Shown: positions 1 through 8,425 of the stretch, piece after piece
Position numbering within the stretch: the first letter of the stretch is position 1
How the letters are laid out: every line of letters begins with the position of its first letter
From: an archaeon
Lineage (GTDB): Archaea; Thermoproteota; Nitrososphaeria; Nitrososphaerales; Gagatemarchaeaceae
Reading direction: 5' to 3'
Length of the DNA: 64,000 bases
NCBI GenBank assembly: GCA_016432545.1
Contig: CP066694.1
Span: 124,001-188,000 of the forward strand
The notes under the pieces: model-generated
Databases searched by the model: none
What the model was told of the DNA's origin: nothing
Seen by the model: the letters and a program-made list of their open reading frames with translations, nothing else
Position numbers and translations under genes: made by a program

Positions 1-19
1 ACCTCTATTCAAGGCCTCG

Positions 20-1219
20 ATGGACGAGGTCAAGGCCCTCTTGGGCCTCTCAGACGAAGAGGTCAAGATACTCGAAGACGCAGACCTTGCTGCCACCGAG
101 CTAATCGTCTCCGAGTTCGAGCGCTACGTGGAGCGCAAGTACAACCCAGAGGTGCCCATCGTTCTCAAGCGCCACGACCTGATGGGAGTTCCCATCGCCA
201 AGAAGTATGGTGGGCGAGGCGCAAGACAGCTAGTCCAGTCGCTCTTCCTCGAGCGCCTGGGGCAGGCCGGCTTGGGGGTGATAACCTTCGTCGACGTCCA
301 CCAGTGCCTGGGCAGCCTCACTATCCAAGACTGGGGCAGTGAGGAGCAAAAAGCCCGGTACCTCCCAAAGGCCGCAAAGGGGGAGGCGGTGCTCGCTTAC
401 GCCCTCACCGAGCCTGAGGCTGGGAGCGACCCGGGCTCTCTCAAGACTACCTACGAGCGGGACGGGGACTCCTACCTTCTGACCGGCTCGAAGTATCTCA
501 TCTCGAACGGATCGGTCGCTACGAACCTTATCGCCTTCGCCTATCCGAAAGAGGGTGGAAAGGGCCCCAGTGCTTTCATCGTCGACGCAAAGCAAGAAGG
601 GTTCTCCGTCGACATGAAGCTCGAGGAGAAGATCGGGCTCTTCACCTCGGACACTTCGATGCTCTCCTTCGACCGCCTGCGCGTTCCAAAAGAGGACCTC
701 CTAGGGCAAGAAGGCAGAGGGTTTGCCGTAGCCTACTCGGCCCTCCTCAACGGAAGGATCGGGATCGGTTCCGGATGCGTCGGCGTCATGGAAGACTGCC
801 TCAATCAGGTCAAGGAGCGCGCTACCTCGAGGGTACAACACGGAAAACCAATCGGAAGGCACCAGCTCATCCAGAGGCACATAGCGTACATCGAGTCAAG
901 CCTCGAGGCATCGCGCTGGCTGGTCTACCGGGCCGCCATCAAAAAGGACGAGTACGAGAAGGCCCCCGCCGACCTGGCCCTCAGGGCGGACGCAGACAGG
1001 CTCTCTGCGGTCGCGAAGTACGTGTCCTCAAAGTCTGCCTTCGAGTCCGCGGACAGGGCCGTCCAAGCCTTCGGCGGTTTCGGATATTCGATCATGTCTC
1101 CAGTCGCAAAGCACTTCCTGGACACCAGGGTCGCCCGGATTTACGAAGGGACGGACGAGATCATGGAGCTCAAGATAGCCTCGTCGGTCCTCGGCAAGGA
1201 ATTCGAGGCCTACAAGTGA
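20..1219 (+). CDS. Acyl-CoA dehydrogenase
   Basis: Predicted cytoplasmic FAD-dependent acyl-CoA dehydrogenase that introduces the alpha-beta double bond in an acyl-CoA and passes electrons to an ETF-type carrier. The 399 aa match the family length (about 380-400). Visible motifs are the FAD/substrate segment ALTEPEAGSDPGS (about residues 127-139), the central GRIGIGSGCVG segment (about 241-251), and the C-terminal QAFGGFGY followed by RIYEGTDEIME, where the catalytic-base Glu falls near residue 376. The exact substrate (short-chain, glutaryl or other) cannot be read from sequence. The ATG start lies only 19 nt into the window, so an upstream promoter or partner gene cannot be judged. A CoxG-like gene follows after 34 nt. 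Confidence 0.9.
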   Translation: MDEVKALLGLSDEEVKILEDADLAATELIVSEFERYVERKYNPEVPIVLKRHDLMGVPIAKKYGGRGARQLVQSLFLERLGQAGLGVITFVDVHQCLGSLTIQDWGSEEQKARYLPKAAKGEAVLAYALTEPEAGSDPGSLKTTYERDGDSYLLTGSKYLISNGSVATNLIAFAYPKEGGKGPSAFIVDAKQEGFSVDMKLEEKIGLFTSDTSMLSFDRLRVPKEDLLGQEGRGFAVAYSALLNGRIGIGSGCVGVMEDCLNQVKERATSRVQHGKPIGRHQLIQRHIAYIESSLEASRWLVYRAAIKKDEYEKAPADLALRADADRLSAVAKYVSSKSAFESADRAVQAFGGFGYSIMSPVAKHFLDTRVARIYEGTDEIMELKIASSVLGKEFEAYK

Positions 1220-1253
1220 CCTTTTTACCGCCGACAGACGGCCGGGCTCCCTG

Positions 1254-1703
1254 ATGCAGATCCACCTCGAAGGCTCCAACAAGATCAACGCCCCCAGGGA
1301 GAGGGTCTTCTCCATGCTGACGGACCCACACTTCCTCGCGAAGACACTCCCGGACGCCGAGGACGTTCGTGTCCTCGACGCTTCGAGCCTCGAAGCCAAG
1401 CTCAAACTCAGAGTCGCGGTCGTGTCGAGCACCCTCAAGGTCAGGATGTCGATAGCCGACAAAACCCCCCCTTCCAAGGCTACACTTTTGGCCGAAGGCT
1501 CTGGGAGCGGGAGCAACATGAGGATCAACAGCACCTTCACTCTTGAAGGCGACTCCCCGACCACGATGTCTTGGTCCGCGGACGCCGACATTACCGGAGT
1601 AATGGCAGGGCTGGGCTCGGCACTCCTGAAGGGCTTCGCCACAAAGAAGGTCGCAGAAATCTTCTCTGGCATAACGAAGGCCGTAGAGCAGGCCTCCGCC
1701 TGA
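1254..1703 (+). CDS. CoxG-like SRPBCC protein
   Basis: 149-aa protein resembling carbon monoxide dehydrogenase subunit G (CoxG), a START/SRPBCC helix-grip fold. It opens with the typical MQIHLEGSNKINAPRERVFS, then DPHFLAKTLPDAEDV, and ends with an amphipathic helix containing KKVAEIFSGI. In aerobic CO dehydrogenase clusters CoxG helps anchor the enzyme, but many archaeal paralogues stand apart from cox genes and bind unknown hydrophobic ligands. No coxLMS genes are visible here, so a CO-oxidation role is not supported. It lies 34 nt downstream of the acyl-CoA dehydrogenase and may be cotranscribed with it. Confidence 0.7.
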   Translation: MQIHLEGSNKINAPRERVFSMLTDPHFLAKTLPDAEDVRVLDASSLEAKLKLRVAVVSSTLKVRMSIADKTPPSKATLLAEGSGSGSNMRINSTFTLEGDSPTTMSWSADADITGVMAGLGSALLKGFATKKVAEIFSGITKAVEQASA

Positions 1704-1719
1704 AGTCCTCCCTTTCCCG

Positions 1720-1727
1720 TTAAATAC
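1720..1727 (+). promoter_or_regulatory. TATA-like box of the metallophosphoesterase gene
   Basis: TTAAATAC lies 23 nt upstream of the TTG start at 1750, the usual TATA-to-start spacing of an archaeal leaderless transcript. It supports the TTG as the true start. Confidence 0.5.
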
Positions 1728-1749
1728 CTAGAAGGCCCGCGCGGCCCTG

Positions 1750-2694
1750 TTGCCGAGGCTCTTCTTCATCACCGACGTCCACGCGTCAGACAGGTGCTTC
1801 CGCAAGTTCCTCAACGCTGCCAAGGCTTACAAAGCCGACGTACTCATCCTGGGTGGCGACATCACCGGCAAGGTCATGATACCGATTGTCGAGCAGGCCA
1901 AAGGCACCTACGCCCTCTCCCTGTTCGGAAAGCAGACCACGATCAGGAGAGAGCGCCTTGCGGAGACGCGGAAGTCCCTACTCGATGCGGGCCAGTATTC
2001 CTTCGTCACTACGCCGGCCGAACTCCAGGAAGTCACGGCCGACAAGTCGAAGGAGGACGCAGTATTCAACCAGGCCATGCTCTCGCTCCTGGATTCTTGG
2101 CTCGCGCTCGTGGAAGAGAGGCTCAAGGGGACGGACGTGCAGTGCTACATCTCCCCAGGTAACGACGACAGGCTCGAGCTTGACGCCCGACTCAGGGATT
2201 CGGGCCACGTCGTGAACCCTGAGGGAAGGATAGTCGAGATCGGCAGCGACAATGAGATGATCACCGTGGGATTCGCCAACCCCACCCCATGGAAGAGCCC
2301 CAGGGAGCTACCGGAAGACCAGCTCGCGAAGGTGATCGAGGGCCTCGCGCTGCGAGCAAGAAGGCCCGAATCCGCGATCTACAATCTCCACGTCCCTCCG
2401 ATAGGGACGGAGCTCGACAAGGCCCCTGCTGTCTCGAAGGACCTGAGCTACGTCAAGGAAGGTCTAGGATTCAAGTTCATCCACGCGGGGAGCACCGCGG
2501 TCAGGGAGGCCATCGAGAAGCACGCGCCCCTCCTTGGGCTCCACGGCCACATCCACGAGTCGAAGGGGTTCGTGAAGCTCGGCAGGACGCTCTGCCTGAA
2601 CCCAGGCTCCGAGTACGCGGACGGCATCCTGAGAGGAGCGATAGTCAACCTGCAAGACGGCAAGGTCAAGGACTTCCTCCTCACCAGCGGCTGA
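1750..2694 (+). CDS. Calcineurin-like metallophosphoesterase
   Basis: 314-aa predicted dinuclear metal phosphoesterase. The metal-binding motifs appear in order: FITDVHASD (D-x-H) near residue 6, LILGGDITGK (GGD), SPGNDDR (GND), the single His in YNLHVPP, and LHGHIHESKG (GHxH) near residue 262. The insert between the GGD and GND motifs (about residues 45-130) is longer than in minimal members and is helical/charged, perhaps a substrate cap. No signal peptide is present, so it is probably cytoplasmic. The start is TTG, supported by a TATA-like box 23 nt upstream. Its stop at 2694 directly abuts the stop of the convergent ABC permease at 2695. Substrate unknown. Confidence 0.8.
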   Translation: MPRLFFITDVHASDRCFRKFLNAAKAYKADVLILGGDITGKVMIPIVEQAKGTYALSLFGKQTTIRRERLAETRKSLLDAGQYSFVTTPAELQEVTADKSKEDAVFNQAMLSLLDSWLALVEERLKGTDVQCYISPGNDDRLELDARLRDSGHVVNPEGRIVEIGSDNEMITVGFANPTPWKSPRELPEDQLAKVIEGLALRARRPESAIYNLHVPPIGTELDKAPAVSKDLSYVKEGLGFKFIHAGSTAVREAIEKHAPLLGLHGHIHESKGFVKLGRTLCLNPGSEYADGILRGAIVNLQDGKVKDFLLTSG

Positions 2695-3555
2695 CTAGGT
2701 CAGCTCTTTCTTCTCGAAGAGAAACAGCCCAAGAAGCCCAGAGACCACGAAGTAGGCAGCCATTATGACCAGTCCCTCAAGGATTGAGGCCGAGAAGACG
2801 GTGACCCTGAACCCTGGCGGTCCGGGAGGGGTCTGAACTCCTTGCGGATACGGGATGTGGAGGACGTTCGAGATTATCCCCCCGGCATAGGTGATGGAGA
2901 ACCACGGTTCAATTCCTGCGATGGAGGCGACGATGGTGTCCACTATGTTCAGTGCGAAGAGCAGCACGATGACAGTCATGAGGACCGAGAGGGCGCTGCT
3001 CTTGAACAGGGAACTGAATAGAAATGTCAGCGTGAGGACGGCCACCAGGTTGACGTAAGCAAAGGCGACGGATTCGATGAACTCGAACTGGACAGGAAAC
3101 CCGAAGAAGTAGGTGGCGTTCGCGAGAGCTATCAGCGCGAAGACCCCGAGGACGAGCCCAGCCGCCCCGAAGGCCGCCAGCCACTTGCCCACGTATATCG
3201 CAGACCTCCTGACAGGATTCGGGACCAGGAAGTAGCCCGTCTTGTTCTGGAACTCTCCCGAGATGGCGTCTCCCCCGAAGAAGACGGCGGAGAGAAGGGT
3301 CACCAGGGGCACGAAGCTTCCCCACCAAGCGGAATAAAATGCGAGCTGCGGGTGGTTCTCCTCAGGAAGGCCGAACCCAAAGAAGCCCGACCTGAAGTAG
3401 GCCGCGGCGAATGTGAGTAGCGCGCTCATCGCGAGCACGATTGCGAGTATCACGTAGAACCTCCTCGCCCTGAAGTAATTCAGGAAGGCGTACTTCGCCA
3501 TCGTGCGGACGTGGGCGAAGGTCGAGACCCTGAGCGAGGCCGTCGCCTGGGTCAA
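2695..3555 (-). CDS. ABC-2 type transporter permease
   Basis: 286-aa integral membrane protein with about six hydrophobic helices: an N-terminal FYVILAIVLAMSALLTF segment, a central block including LVTLLSAVFFGGDAISGEF, and a C-terminal helix ending in LFLFEKKELT. The phrase GGDAISGEFQNKTGYFLVPNPVRRS is characteristic of GldF/ABC-2 permeases. It is the last gene of a four-gene minus-strand set and begins 2 nt after the ATPase encoded at 3558-4496, with which it presumably forms an export complex. Substrate not determinable. Confidence 0.8.
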   Translation of the reverse strand: MTQATASLRVSTFAHVRTMAKYAFLNYFRARRFYVILAIVLAMSALLTFAAAYFRSGFFGFGLPEENHPQLAFYSAWWGSFVPLVTLLSAVFFGGDAISGEFQNKTGYFLVPNPVRRSAIYVGKWLAAFGAAGLVLGVFALIALANATYFFGFPVQFEFIESVAFAYVNLVAVLTLTFLFSSLFKSSALSVLMTVIVLLFALNIVDTIVASIAGIEPWFSITYAGGIISNVLHIPYPQGVQTPPGPPGFRVTVFSASILEGLVIMAAYFVVSGLLGLFLFEKKELT

Positions 3556-3557
3556 TC

Positions 3558-4496
3558 CTACAGAGTCTCCTTGATCAGCTTCAGGTAGGCCTCTTCAAGG
3601 CCGCCAGACACTTCTTTCATCGAGACCGCACCCAGCTTCAGGCTGGCCATCCTGTTGAAGATGGCCTCTTGAGCTTGAAGCCCTCCTGAGTATCTTAGGA
3701 CCAGATGCCTGTCGTTCGACCTCGCGACCGAATCTACGTTCTCAATCGCCCCTACCTTCCTTGCCAGCTCGTCGTCGACCGGCCGCGCGAACCCCACCTC
3801 CACGGAGGTTCCATGACCACCGAATTGAGAGGTCACGTTTGCTATGGAGTCGTAGACCAGAAGCTTTCCATGGTCTATCATCGCGACCTCCTGGCAGACG
3901 TCCGTGACCTCGGCGAGCAGGTGGGAGCTCATGAAGACGAGCCTGTCGCTCAGTGACTTCACGATCTCTCTGACCTCGGTCATGCCTCTGGGGTCCAGCC
4001 CGGTGGTGGGCTCGTCCAGTATGATTACCTCGGGCTCGCTGACCAGAGTCGACGCTATTGCGACCCTCTGCTTCATCCCCTTCGAGAAACTCCCGACCTT
4101 CTTGTCCTCCCACTCTTGCATCTTCACTCTCCCGAGGGCCTCCTGGGCCCTCTTGGACCTCTCCTCCCGGGGGACCCCCCTCAGCTCCCCGACCATTCTC
4201 AGCGCCTCCATGGGGGTGAGGGCTGGATAGATCTCCGGCGTCTCGATCAGGGAAGCGCAGCCCGCCAGAGCTCTCTTCTTGTCCTTCCGCACATCGATTC
4301 CGTTGACCAGCGCCTCTCCCTTCGTGGGGGAGATCAGACCTGTGAAGATCTTCATGGTGGTCGTCTTCCCGGCCCCGTTTGGGCCTAGGAACCCCACGCA
4401 CTTCGTCCCATCGAGCCTCAGCTCGAGGCCGCTGAGGGCTGCGAAAGACCCGTACGACTTGGAGAGCCCCACAGCCTGCAGCGACGGTCCAGTCAA
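3558..4496 (-). CDS. ABC transporter ATP-binding protein
   Basis: 312-aa ABC ATPase of the DrrA/CcmA export class. Walker A is GPNGAGKTTTMK (about residues 38-49), the signature is SFSKGMKQRV (about 138-147), and Walker B is VIILDEPTTGLDP (about 161-173). The H-loop SSHLLAEV follows. A roughly 90-residue C-terminal extension is typical of drug-exporter ATPases. Partner permease is the adjacent gene at 2695-3555. The spacing and shared strand indicate one operon with the second exporter at 4509-6301. Confidence 0.88.
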   Translation of the reverse strand: MTGPSLQAVGLSKSYGSFAALSGLELRLDGTKCVGFLGPNGAGKTTTMKIFTGLISPTKGEALVNGIDVRKDKKRALAGCASLIETPEIYPALTPMEALRMVGELRGVPREERSKRAQEALGRVKMQEWEDKKVGSFSKGMKQRVAIASTLVSEPEVIILDEPTTGLDPRGMTEVREIVKSLSDRLVFMSSHLLAEVTDVCQEVAMIDHGKLLVYDSIANVTSQFGGHGTSVEVGFARPVDDELARKVGAIENVDSVARSNDRHLVLRYSGGLQAQEAIFNRMASLKLGAVSMKEVSGGLEEAYLKLIKETL

Positions 4497-4508
4497 CCCG
4501 CACCGCTC

Positions 4509-5288
4509 CTAGGATACGACTTTCCTGAACAGGTAGAGCGTCGCACCCATCGTCAGAACGGTCAGGCCGCCGATGAACGCGTAGTCTGCTCCAATGACGC
4601 CCCAATCGAAGCCAGTCAGCGATAAGACGCGCACGGCATTGACCGTGTAGCTTATTGGATTGAGCTGCGAAACGTTCTGTATCCACGCAGGCATGAACGC
4701 CTGCGGGGTGAGCGCCGTACTCATGAAGAGCAGGGGAAAGGTGAGGAACGCTCCAATCCCGAAGACGGTCTCCGCGTTCTTCGTCTTCAGGCCCAGGGTC
4801 AGCGATATCCCCGACCAGGCCAGCCCGAAGAACGCTATCGTAAAGAGCATCAGGAGGACCCCCGGCACGCCAGTCTTGAAGTCGGCCCCGAGGAAGAACG
4901 CCATTACCAGGATTATCAGCGACTGGGCGACCACCCTGACGGCGTCAGTGACAAGCCTGCCCAAGAGAATCGCCGCCCTGTTGACCGGGGTTACGAGCAT
5001 CTTCTGAAGCATCCCGCTGTCGAGGTCCGATACCACGGACGTGCCCGACTGAAGTGCGCTGCTGAATGCGTTCTGAAGCAGTATCCCCGGGGTGGCGAAC
5101 GCAAGGTAGGTGGCTGCGCCGGTGACTTGAGTGAAGTTCCTTATGCTCGCGTAGCTCGAAAACAGCTGCGTGAAGAGCAACAGGAAGATGATCGGCTGGA
5201 AGAGAGAGAAGAACAGGAGTATCGGGTTCCTGAGCAATTTCTTCATCGACCTCACGAAGAGGAAGTACGTGTCCGAGAAGAGGCTCAC
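4509..5288 (-). CDS. ABC-2 type transporter permease (DrrB-like)
   Basis: 259-aa ABC-2 permease with about six membrane helices. Family landmarks are LLRNPILLFFSLFQPIIFL near the N-terminus, SDLDSGMLQKMLVTPVNR (the conserved cytoplasmic loop), and PLLFMSTALTPQAFMPAW towards the end, which match daunorubicin-type exporters. Its start overlaps the end of the upstream ATPase (5285-6301) by 4 nt, showing translational coupling. Likely exports drugs, lipids or glycoconjugates; substrate unknown. Confidence 0.85.
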   Translation of the reverse strand: MSLFSDTYFLFVRSMKKLLRNPILLFFSLFQPIIFLLLFTQLFSSYASIRNFTQVTGAATYLAFATPGILLQNAFSSALQSGTSVVSDLDSGMLQKMLVTPVNRAAILLGRLVTDAVRVVAQSLIILVMAFFLGADFKTGVPGVLLMLFTIAFFGLAWSGISLTLGLKTKNAETVFGIGAFLTFPLLFMSTALTPQAFMPAWIQNVSQLNPISYTVNAVRVLSLTGFDWGVIGADYAFIGGLTVLTMGATLYLFRKVVS

Positions 5289-6301
5289 CGACGTCGGCGC
5301 CTCCCCATGAACATCGAAGGAGCGTTCGCCTTGCTTACCTCCTCGGGTCTTATCCTCCTCCCAGTGTGCTGCAGAAACACGTCGTCCAGGGTCGGGGATG
5401 AGAAGCTCACCGACGAGAGCTTGATGCCCCTCGAGTCGAAGGCCCTGACGATGTCGGGGATGATTAGCCCCGCGTTCTTCGCATACACCGTTATCCCTTC
5501 GTCCGTGTCTATCACGCTGCTGACTCCCTGGAGCCCCTTCAGGGCCTCCCTTGCCGCTTCCTTGGGAGACGAACCCGCGACTCCGTTCTCCAGGGCCATC
5601 TTGATCGAGTCGGCCCCGACCTCTCTCTTCAGGGCCTCCGGCGTCCCGTTGGCAACGACCTTTCCCTGGTCGACTATGTAGAGCCTGTTGCAGAGCCGGT
5701 CAGCCTCTTCCATGTACTGCGTCGTCAGGAAGATCGTGATTCCCTCCTCGCGGTTGAGCTTCGAAAGGTACTCCCAGATGGTGGCCCTCGACTGCGGGTC
5801 GAGCCCAGTCGTAGGCTCGTCCAAGAAGAGCAGCCTAGGCTTGTGGACCAATGCGGAAGCCAGGTCGAGCCTCTTCTTCATACCCCCCGAATAGTGGCCT
5901 GCCCTCTTCTTTGCGACGTCCGAGAGCTGAACAAGCTTCAGCAGCTCCTCCACCCTCGACTTCAGCTCCTGCCCTCCCATCTGGTGAAGGCGACCCTGTA
6001 GCATCATGTTCTCTTCCCCGGTCAGGTCCGGGTCGATAACAGTCTCCTGGCTCGCCACCCCTATCAGCTTCCTGATGCCCTGTGGATCCTTCTCAAGGTC
6101 TATACCACAGACCCACACCTTCCCGGAGGTCTTCCTGAGCAGGGTGGTCAGAATCTTGATCGTGGTGCTCTTCCCCGCCCCGTTTGGACCGAGGAACCCG
6201 AAGAACTCCCTGTCGGAGACATTGAACGAAATCCCGTCCACCGCTTTCGTCCCGTCTGCATAGACCTCTACGAGGTCCTGGACCGAAATGATGTCCGCCA
6301 A
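5285..6301 (-). CDS. ABC transporter ATPase (daunorubicin-resistance type)
   Basis: 338-aa ABC ATPase. Walker A is GPNGAGKSTTIK, the signature HYSGGMKKRLD, Walker B LLFLDEPTTGLDPQS, and the H-loop is TTQYMEEADRLC, where His is replaced by Gln as in the DrrA subfamily (TTQYLEEADxL). The start is TTG at 6301. It is the first gene of the minus-strand exporter operon and is divergent from the PadR regulator across a 108-bp A+T-rich gap, which is the likely site of control. Confidence 0.9.
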   Translation of the reverse strand: MADIISVQDLVEVYADGTKAVDGISFNVSDREFFGFLGPNGAGKSTTIKILTTLLRKTSGKVWVCGIDLEKDPQGIRKLIGVASQETVIDPDLTGEENMMLQGRLHQMGGQELKSRVEELLKLVQLSDVAKKRAGHYSGGMKKRLDLASALVHKPRLLFLDEPTTGLDPQSRATIWEYLSKLNREEGITIFLTTQYMEEADRLCNRLYIVDQGKVVANGTPEALKREVGADSIKMALENGVAGSSPKEAAREALKGLQGVSSVIDTDEGITVYAKNAGLIIPDIVRAFDSRGIKLSSVSFSSPTLDDVFLQHTGRRIRPEEVSKANAPSMFMGRRRRR

Positions 6302-6333
6302 GCGGACGCTCCCGTCGCCGCGTTGTGATTTAA

Positions 6334-6387
6334 GGATATCTTATACGATATATGTAGTGATATCTGGATAGACATACATTTAATACC
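6334..6387. promoter_or_regulatory. Divergent promoter and candidate PadR operator
   Basis: The gap between the exporter operon and padR is strongly A+T-rich. It holds an inverted repeat ATATC-TTATAC-GATAT (6336-6351) and a further GATATC at 6359-6364. A TATA-like TTTAATAC at 6379-6386 precedes the padR TTG start by 23 nt. PadR dimers typically bind such ATAT-rich palindromes next to the exporter they repress. Binding itself is inferred. Confidence 0.5.
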
Positions 6388-6409
6388 TGAACAGCTCCCT
6401 CCGCCAACG

Positions 6410-6982
6410 TTGACCGGTCCGTTCTCCAAGAAGTGGCTCCACCCTCAGACCGTACCGAGGGGGTTTCTCAGGCTGTACATTCTGACACTTCTCTCAAAGG
6501 GCCCTGAGACGGGCTACTCGATCATGCAGAAGATAGACGAGAGAACCGATGGGGCCTGGCGCCCGGGCGCAGGGACCATGTACCCACTGATGAAGAACTT
6601 GGTTCGTTCGGGACTGGTGAAAGCGGCGGCGCCGAGTGGAAGGCTGAGGACGAAGGTCTACTCCCTGACCCCGAAGGGACAGGGAGAACTGGAGGAGATA
6701 AGGCGCTCAATAGCCACAGTAGGGAGGAAGGACCGGGTCATGATGCGTCTCTTTTCCGAGCTTCTGCCGGGCACAGCCTTCGTCCCGATGATGCTCAGGC
6801 GCTTTCGGGAAGGGAACGAGGTCTTCCGCGAGAAGTTCGCGGAGATCCCGCAGCCCCAAAGGGCGGAGCTCCTGAAGGAGATGCGGCTCAACCTTGAGCT
6901 ACAGCTCGACTGGGTCGACGCTCAGATGGGAGCTGCCCTTCCGAGCCTCAGAGAAAGGACCGCCCGTAAGAGGAAGCCGTAG
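6410..6982 (+). CDS. PadR-family transcriptional regulator
   Basis: 190-aa PadR regulator. The winged helix spans about residues 15-100: LRLYILTLLSKGPETGYSIM, then the recognition region GAWRPGAGTMYPLMKNLVRS and the wing SGRLRTKVYSLTPKGQGELE. The C-terminal 80 residues form a helical dimerisation/effector part. PadR proteins usually repress adjacent multidrug exporters, and this one is divergent from two ABC exporters. The start is TTG 23 nt after a TATA-like box, indicating a leaderless mRNA. Pyruvate kinase follows after 36 nt but has its own TATA-like sequence. Confidence 0.85.
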   Translation: MTGPFSKKWLHPQTVPRGFLRLYILTLLSKGPETGYSIMQKIDERTDGAWRPGAGTMYPLMKNLVRSGLVKAAAPSGRLRTKVYSLTPKGQGELEEIRRSIATVGRKDRVMMRLFSELLPGTAFVPMMLRRFREGNEVFREKFAEIPQPQRAELLKEMRLNLELQLDWVDAQMGAALPSLRERTARKRKP

Positions 6983-7018
6983 CTTTATTCCGCTCCTCGG
7001 CGGAGCGGGGGCAGGGCA

Positions 7019-8425
7019 TTGAGAGCCACAAAGATCGTCTGCACCATCGGGCCCGCGAGCAGGGACCCGAAAGTGCTGAGGCGCCTCGTGCAGCTGACAG
7101 ACGTCTTCAGAATCAACTTCTCACACGGAGACGAGGAAGGCCACAGGGAGGAGATCGACCGCATCCGAAGGGCGGCGAGACTCTCAAGGAGGACGGTCGC
7201 CATCCTCCAAGACCTCCCCGGACCAAAGATTAGAGTTGGGAGGATCGCCGGAGGCTCCGTCGACCTCCAAAGGGGTTCCAGGCTCTCGCTCGTCGGGTCG
7301 GACGAAGAGGGGACCTCCCGCAGGATTCCGGTCAACTACCCTGACATCCTGAGGTCGGTCGTCAAGGGGAACCTCCTTCACCTCGCTGACGGTCTCATCA
7401 GGCTGAGAGTAGAGGAAGTGCTGGCTGGTGAAGTCAGGTGCACGGTGGTAGCAGGGGGCGTACTAAGCTCCGGCAAGGGCCTCAACGCCCCAGGCGTCAA
7501 CCTCAGGCTCCAATACCCTACCCAAGCAGACGTCGCCCACCTCAAGTTCGGGCTCCGCCAAGGGGTCGACTTCGTGGCCGCCTCTTTCGTCCGGACCCCC
7601 TCCGATATCAGGGAGGTGCGCCGCCTGCTTCCTTCCGGCGGCCCTCGCCTGATCGTGAAGGTGGAAAAGCGCGAGGCCGTCGAGGACTTCGACGCGATCC
7701 TCGAGGAAGCAGACGGAGCGATGGTCGCGCGCGGGGACCTCGGCATCGAAGTCCCCATCGAGCGAGTACCGCTCATCCAAAAGAAGATCATCTCCAAGTG
7801 CAACGCATCGGGCAAACCTGTCATAGTCGCCACCCAGATGCTCGTCAGCATGGTCAACTTCCCGGTCCCGAGCAGGGCCGAGGTGACCGACGTCTCAACA
7901 GCCATCCTCGACGGGACCGACGCGGTGATGCTCTCTGACGAGACGACCGTCGGCAAGTACCCAGTCGAATCGGTGAGGATGCTCGACCGGATCGCGCGCT
8001 CCACCGAGTCCGCCTTCCCCTCGCGGCCGTCCATCGCATCCGACGACGGGTCCCGCGAGACGAGCGAGGCGATCGGGAGGGCGGCCTGCAGGCTCGCAGA
8101 CTACGTCGGGGCCAAGGCCATAGTGGCGCCCACCCAGACGGGGTCGACGGCTAGAAGGGTGGCGATGTACCGCCCAAGGCAGCCCATCGTCGCCATGTGC
8201 ACCGACTCCAAGGTCGCCCGTGCGATGAAGCTCTACCGCGGAGTGATACCGGTGGTCTCGAAGCGGGCCAAGACGGTCGACTGGCTCTTCGCTCGTGCCG
8301 ACACGGCGGTCCTGAAGCTTGGGCTCGCCAGGAGGGGCGACCGCATAGTCGTGACTTCAGGGACCCCGGGCCTCAGGGGGACGACCAACGTGATCAAGGT
8401 CTCGGTCGTGGGCAGCCGAGCCTAG
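7019..8425 (+). CDS. pyk: Pyruvate kinase
   Basis: 468-aa pyruvate kinase, which converts phosphoenolpyruvate and ADP to pyruvate and ATP. Motifs in order: TKIVCTIGPASRDP at the N-terminus, RINFSHGDEEGH, LQDLPGPKIRVG (start of the B domain), the active-site IVKVEKREAVEDFD and GAMVARGDLGIEVP, then IVATQMLVSM and DGTDAVMLSDETTVGKYP. The C-terminal allosteric-type domain (about residues 340-468) is complete. The start is TTG; a TATA-like CTTTATTC lies about 30 nt upstream. Its stop overlaps the convergent helicase gene by 4 nt. Confidence 0.95.
   Translation: MRATKIVCTIGPASRDPKVLRRLVQLTDVFRINFSHGDEEGHREEIDRIRRAARLSRRTVAILQDLPGPKIRVGRIAGGSVDLQRGSRLSLVGSDEEGTSRRIPVNYPDILRSVVKGNLLHLADGLIRLRVEEVLAGEVRCTVVAGGVLSSGKGLNAPGVNLRLQYPTQADVAHLKFGLRQGVDFVAASFVRTPSDIREVRRLLPSGGPRLIVKVEKREAVEDFDAILEEADGAMVARGDLGIEVPIERVPLIQKKIISKCNASGKPVIVATQMLVSMVNFPVPSRAEVTDVSTAILDGTDAVMLSDETTVGKYPVESVRMLDRIARSTESAFPSRPSIASDDGSRETSEAIGRAACRLADYVGAKAIVAPTQTGSTARRVAMYRPRQPIVAMCTDSKVARAMKLYRGVIPVVSKRAKTVDWLFARADTAVLKLGLARRGDRIVVTSGTPGLRGTTNVIKVSVVGSRA

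Noticed and set aside
1254-1703. CO dehydrogenase cluster
   Set aside because: Only a CoxG-like protein is present, with no catalytic CO dehydrogenase subunits nearby.
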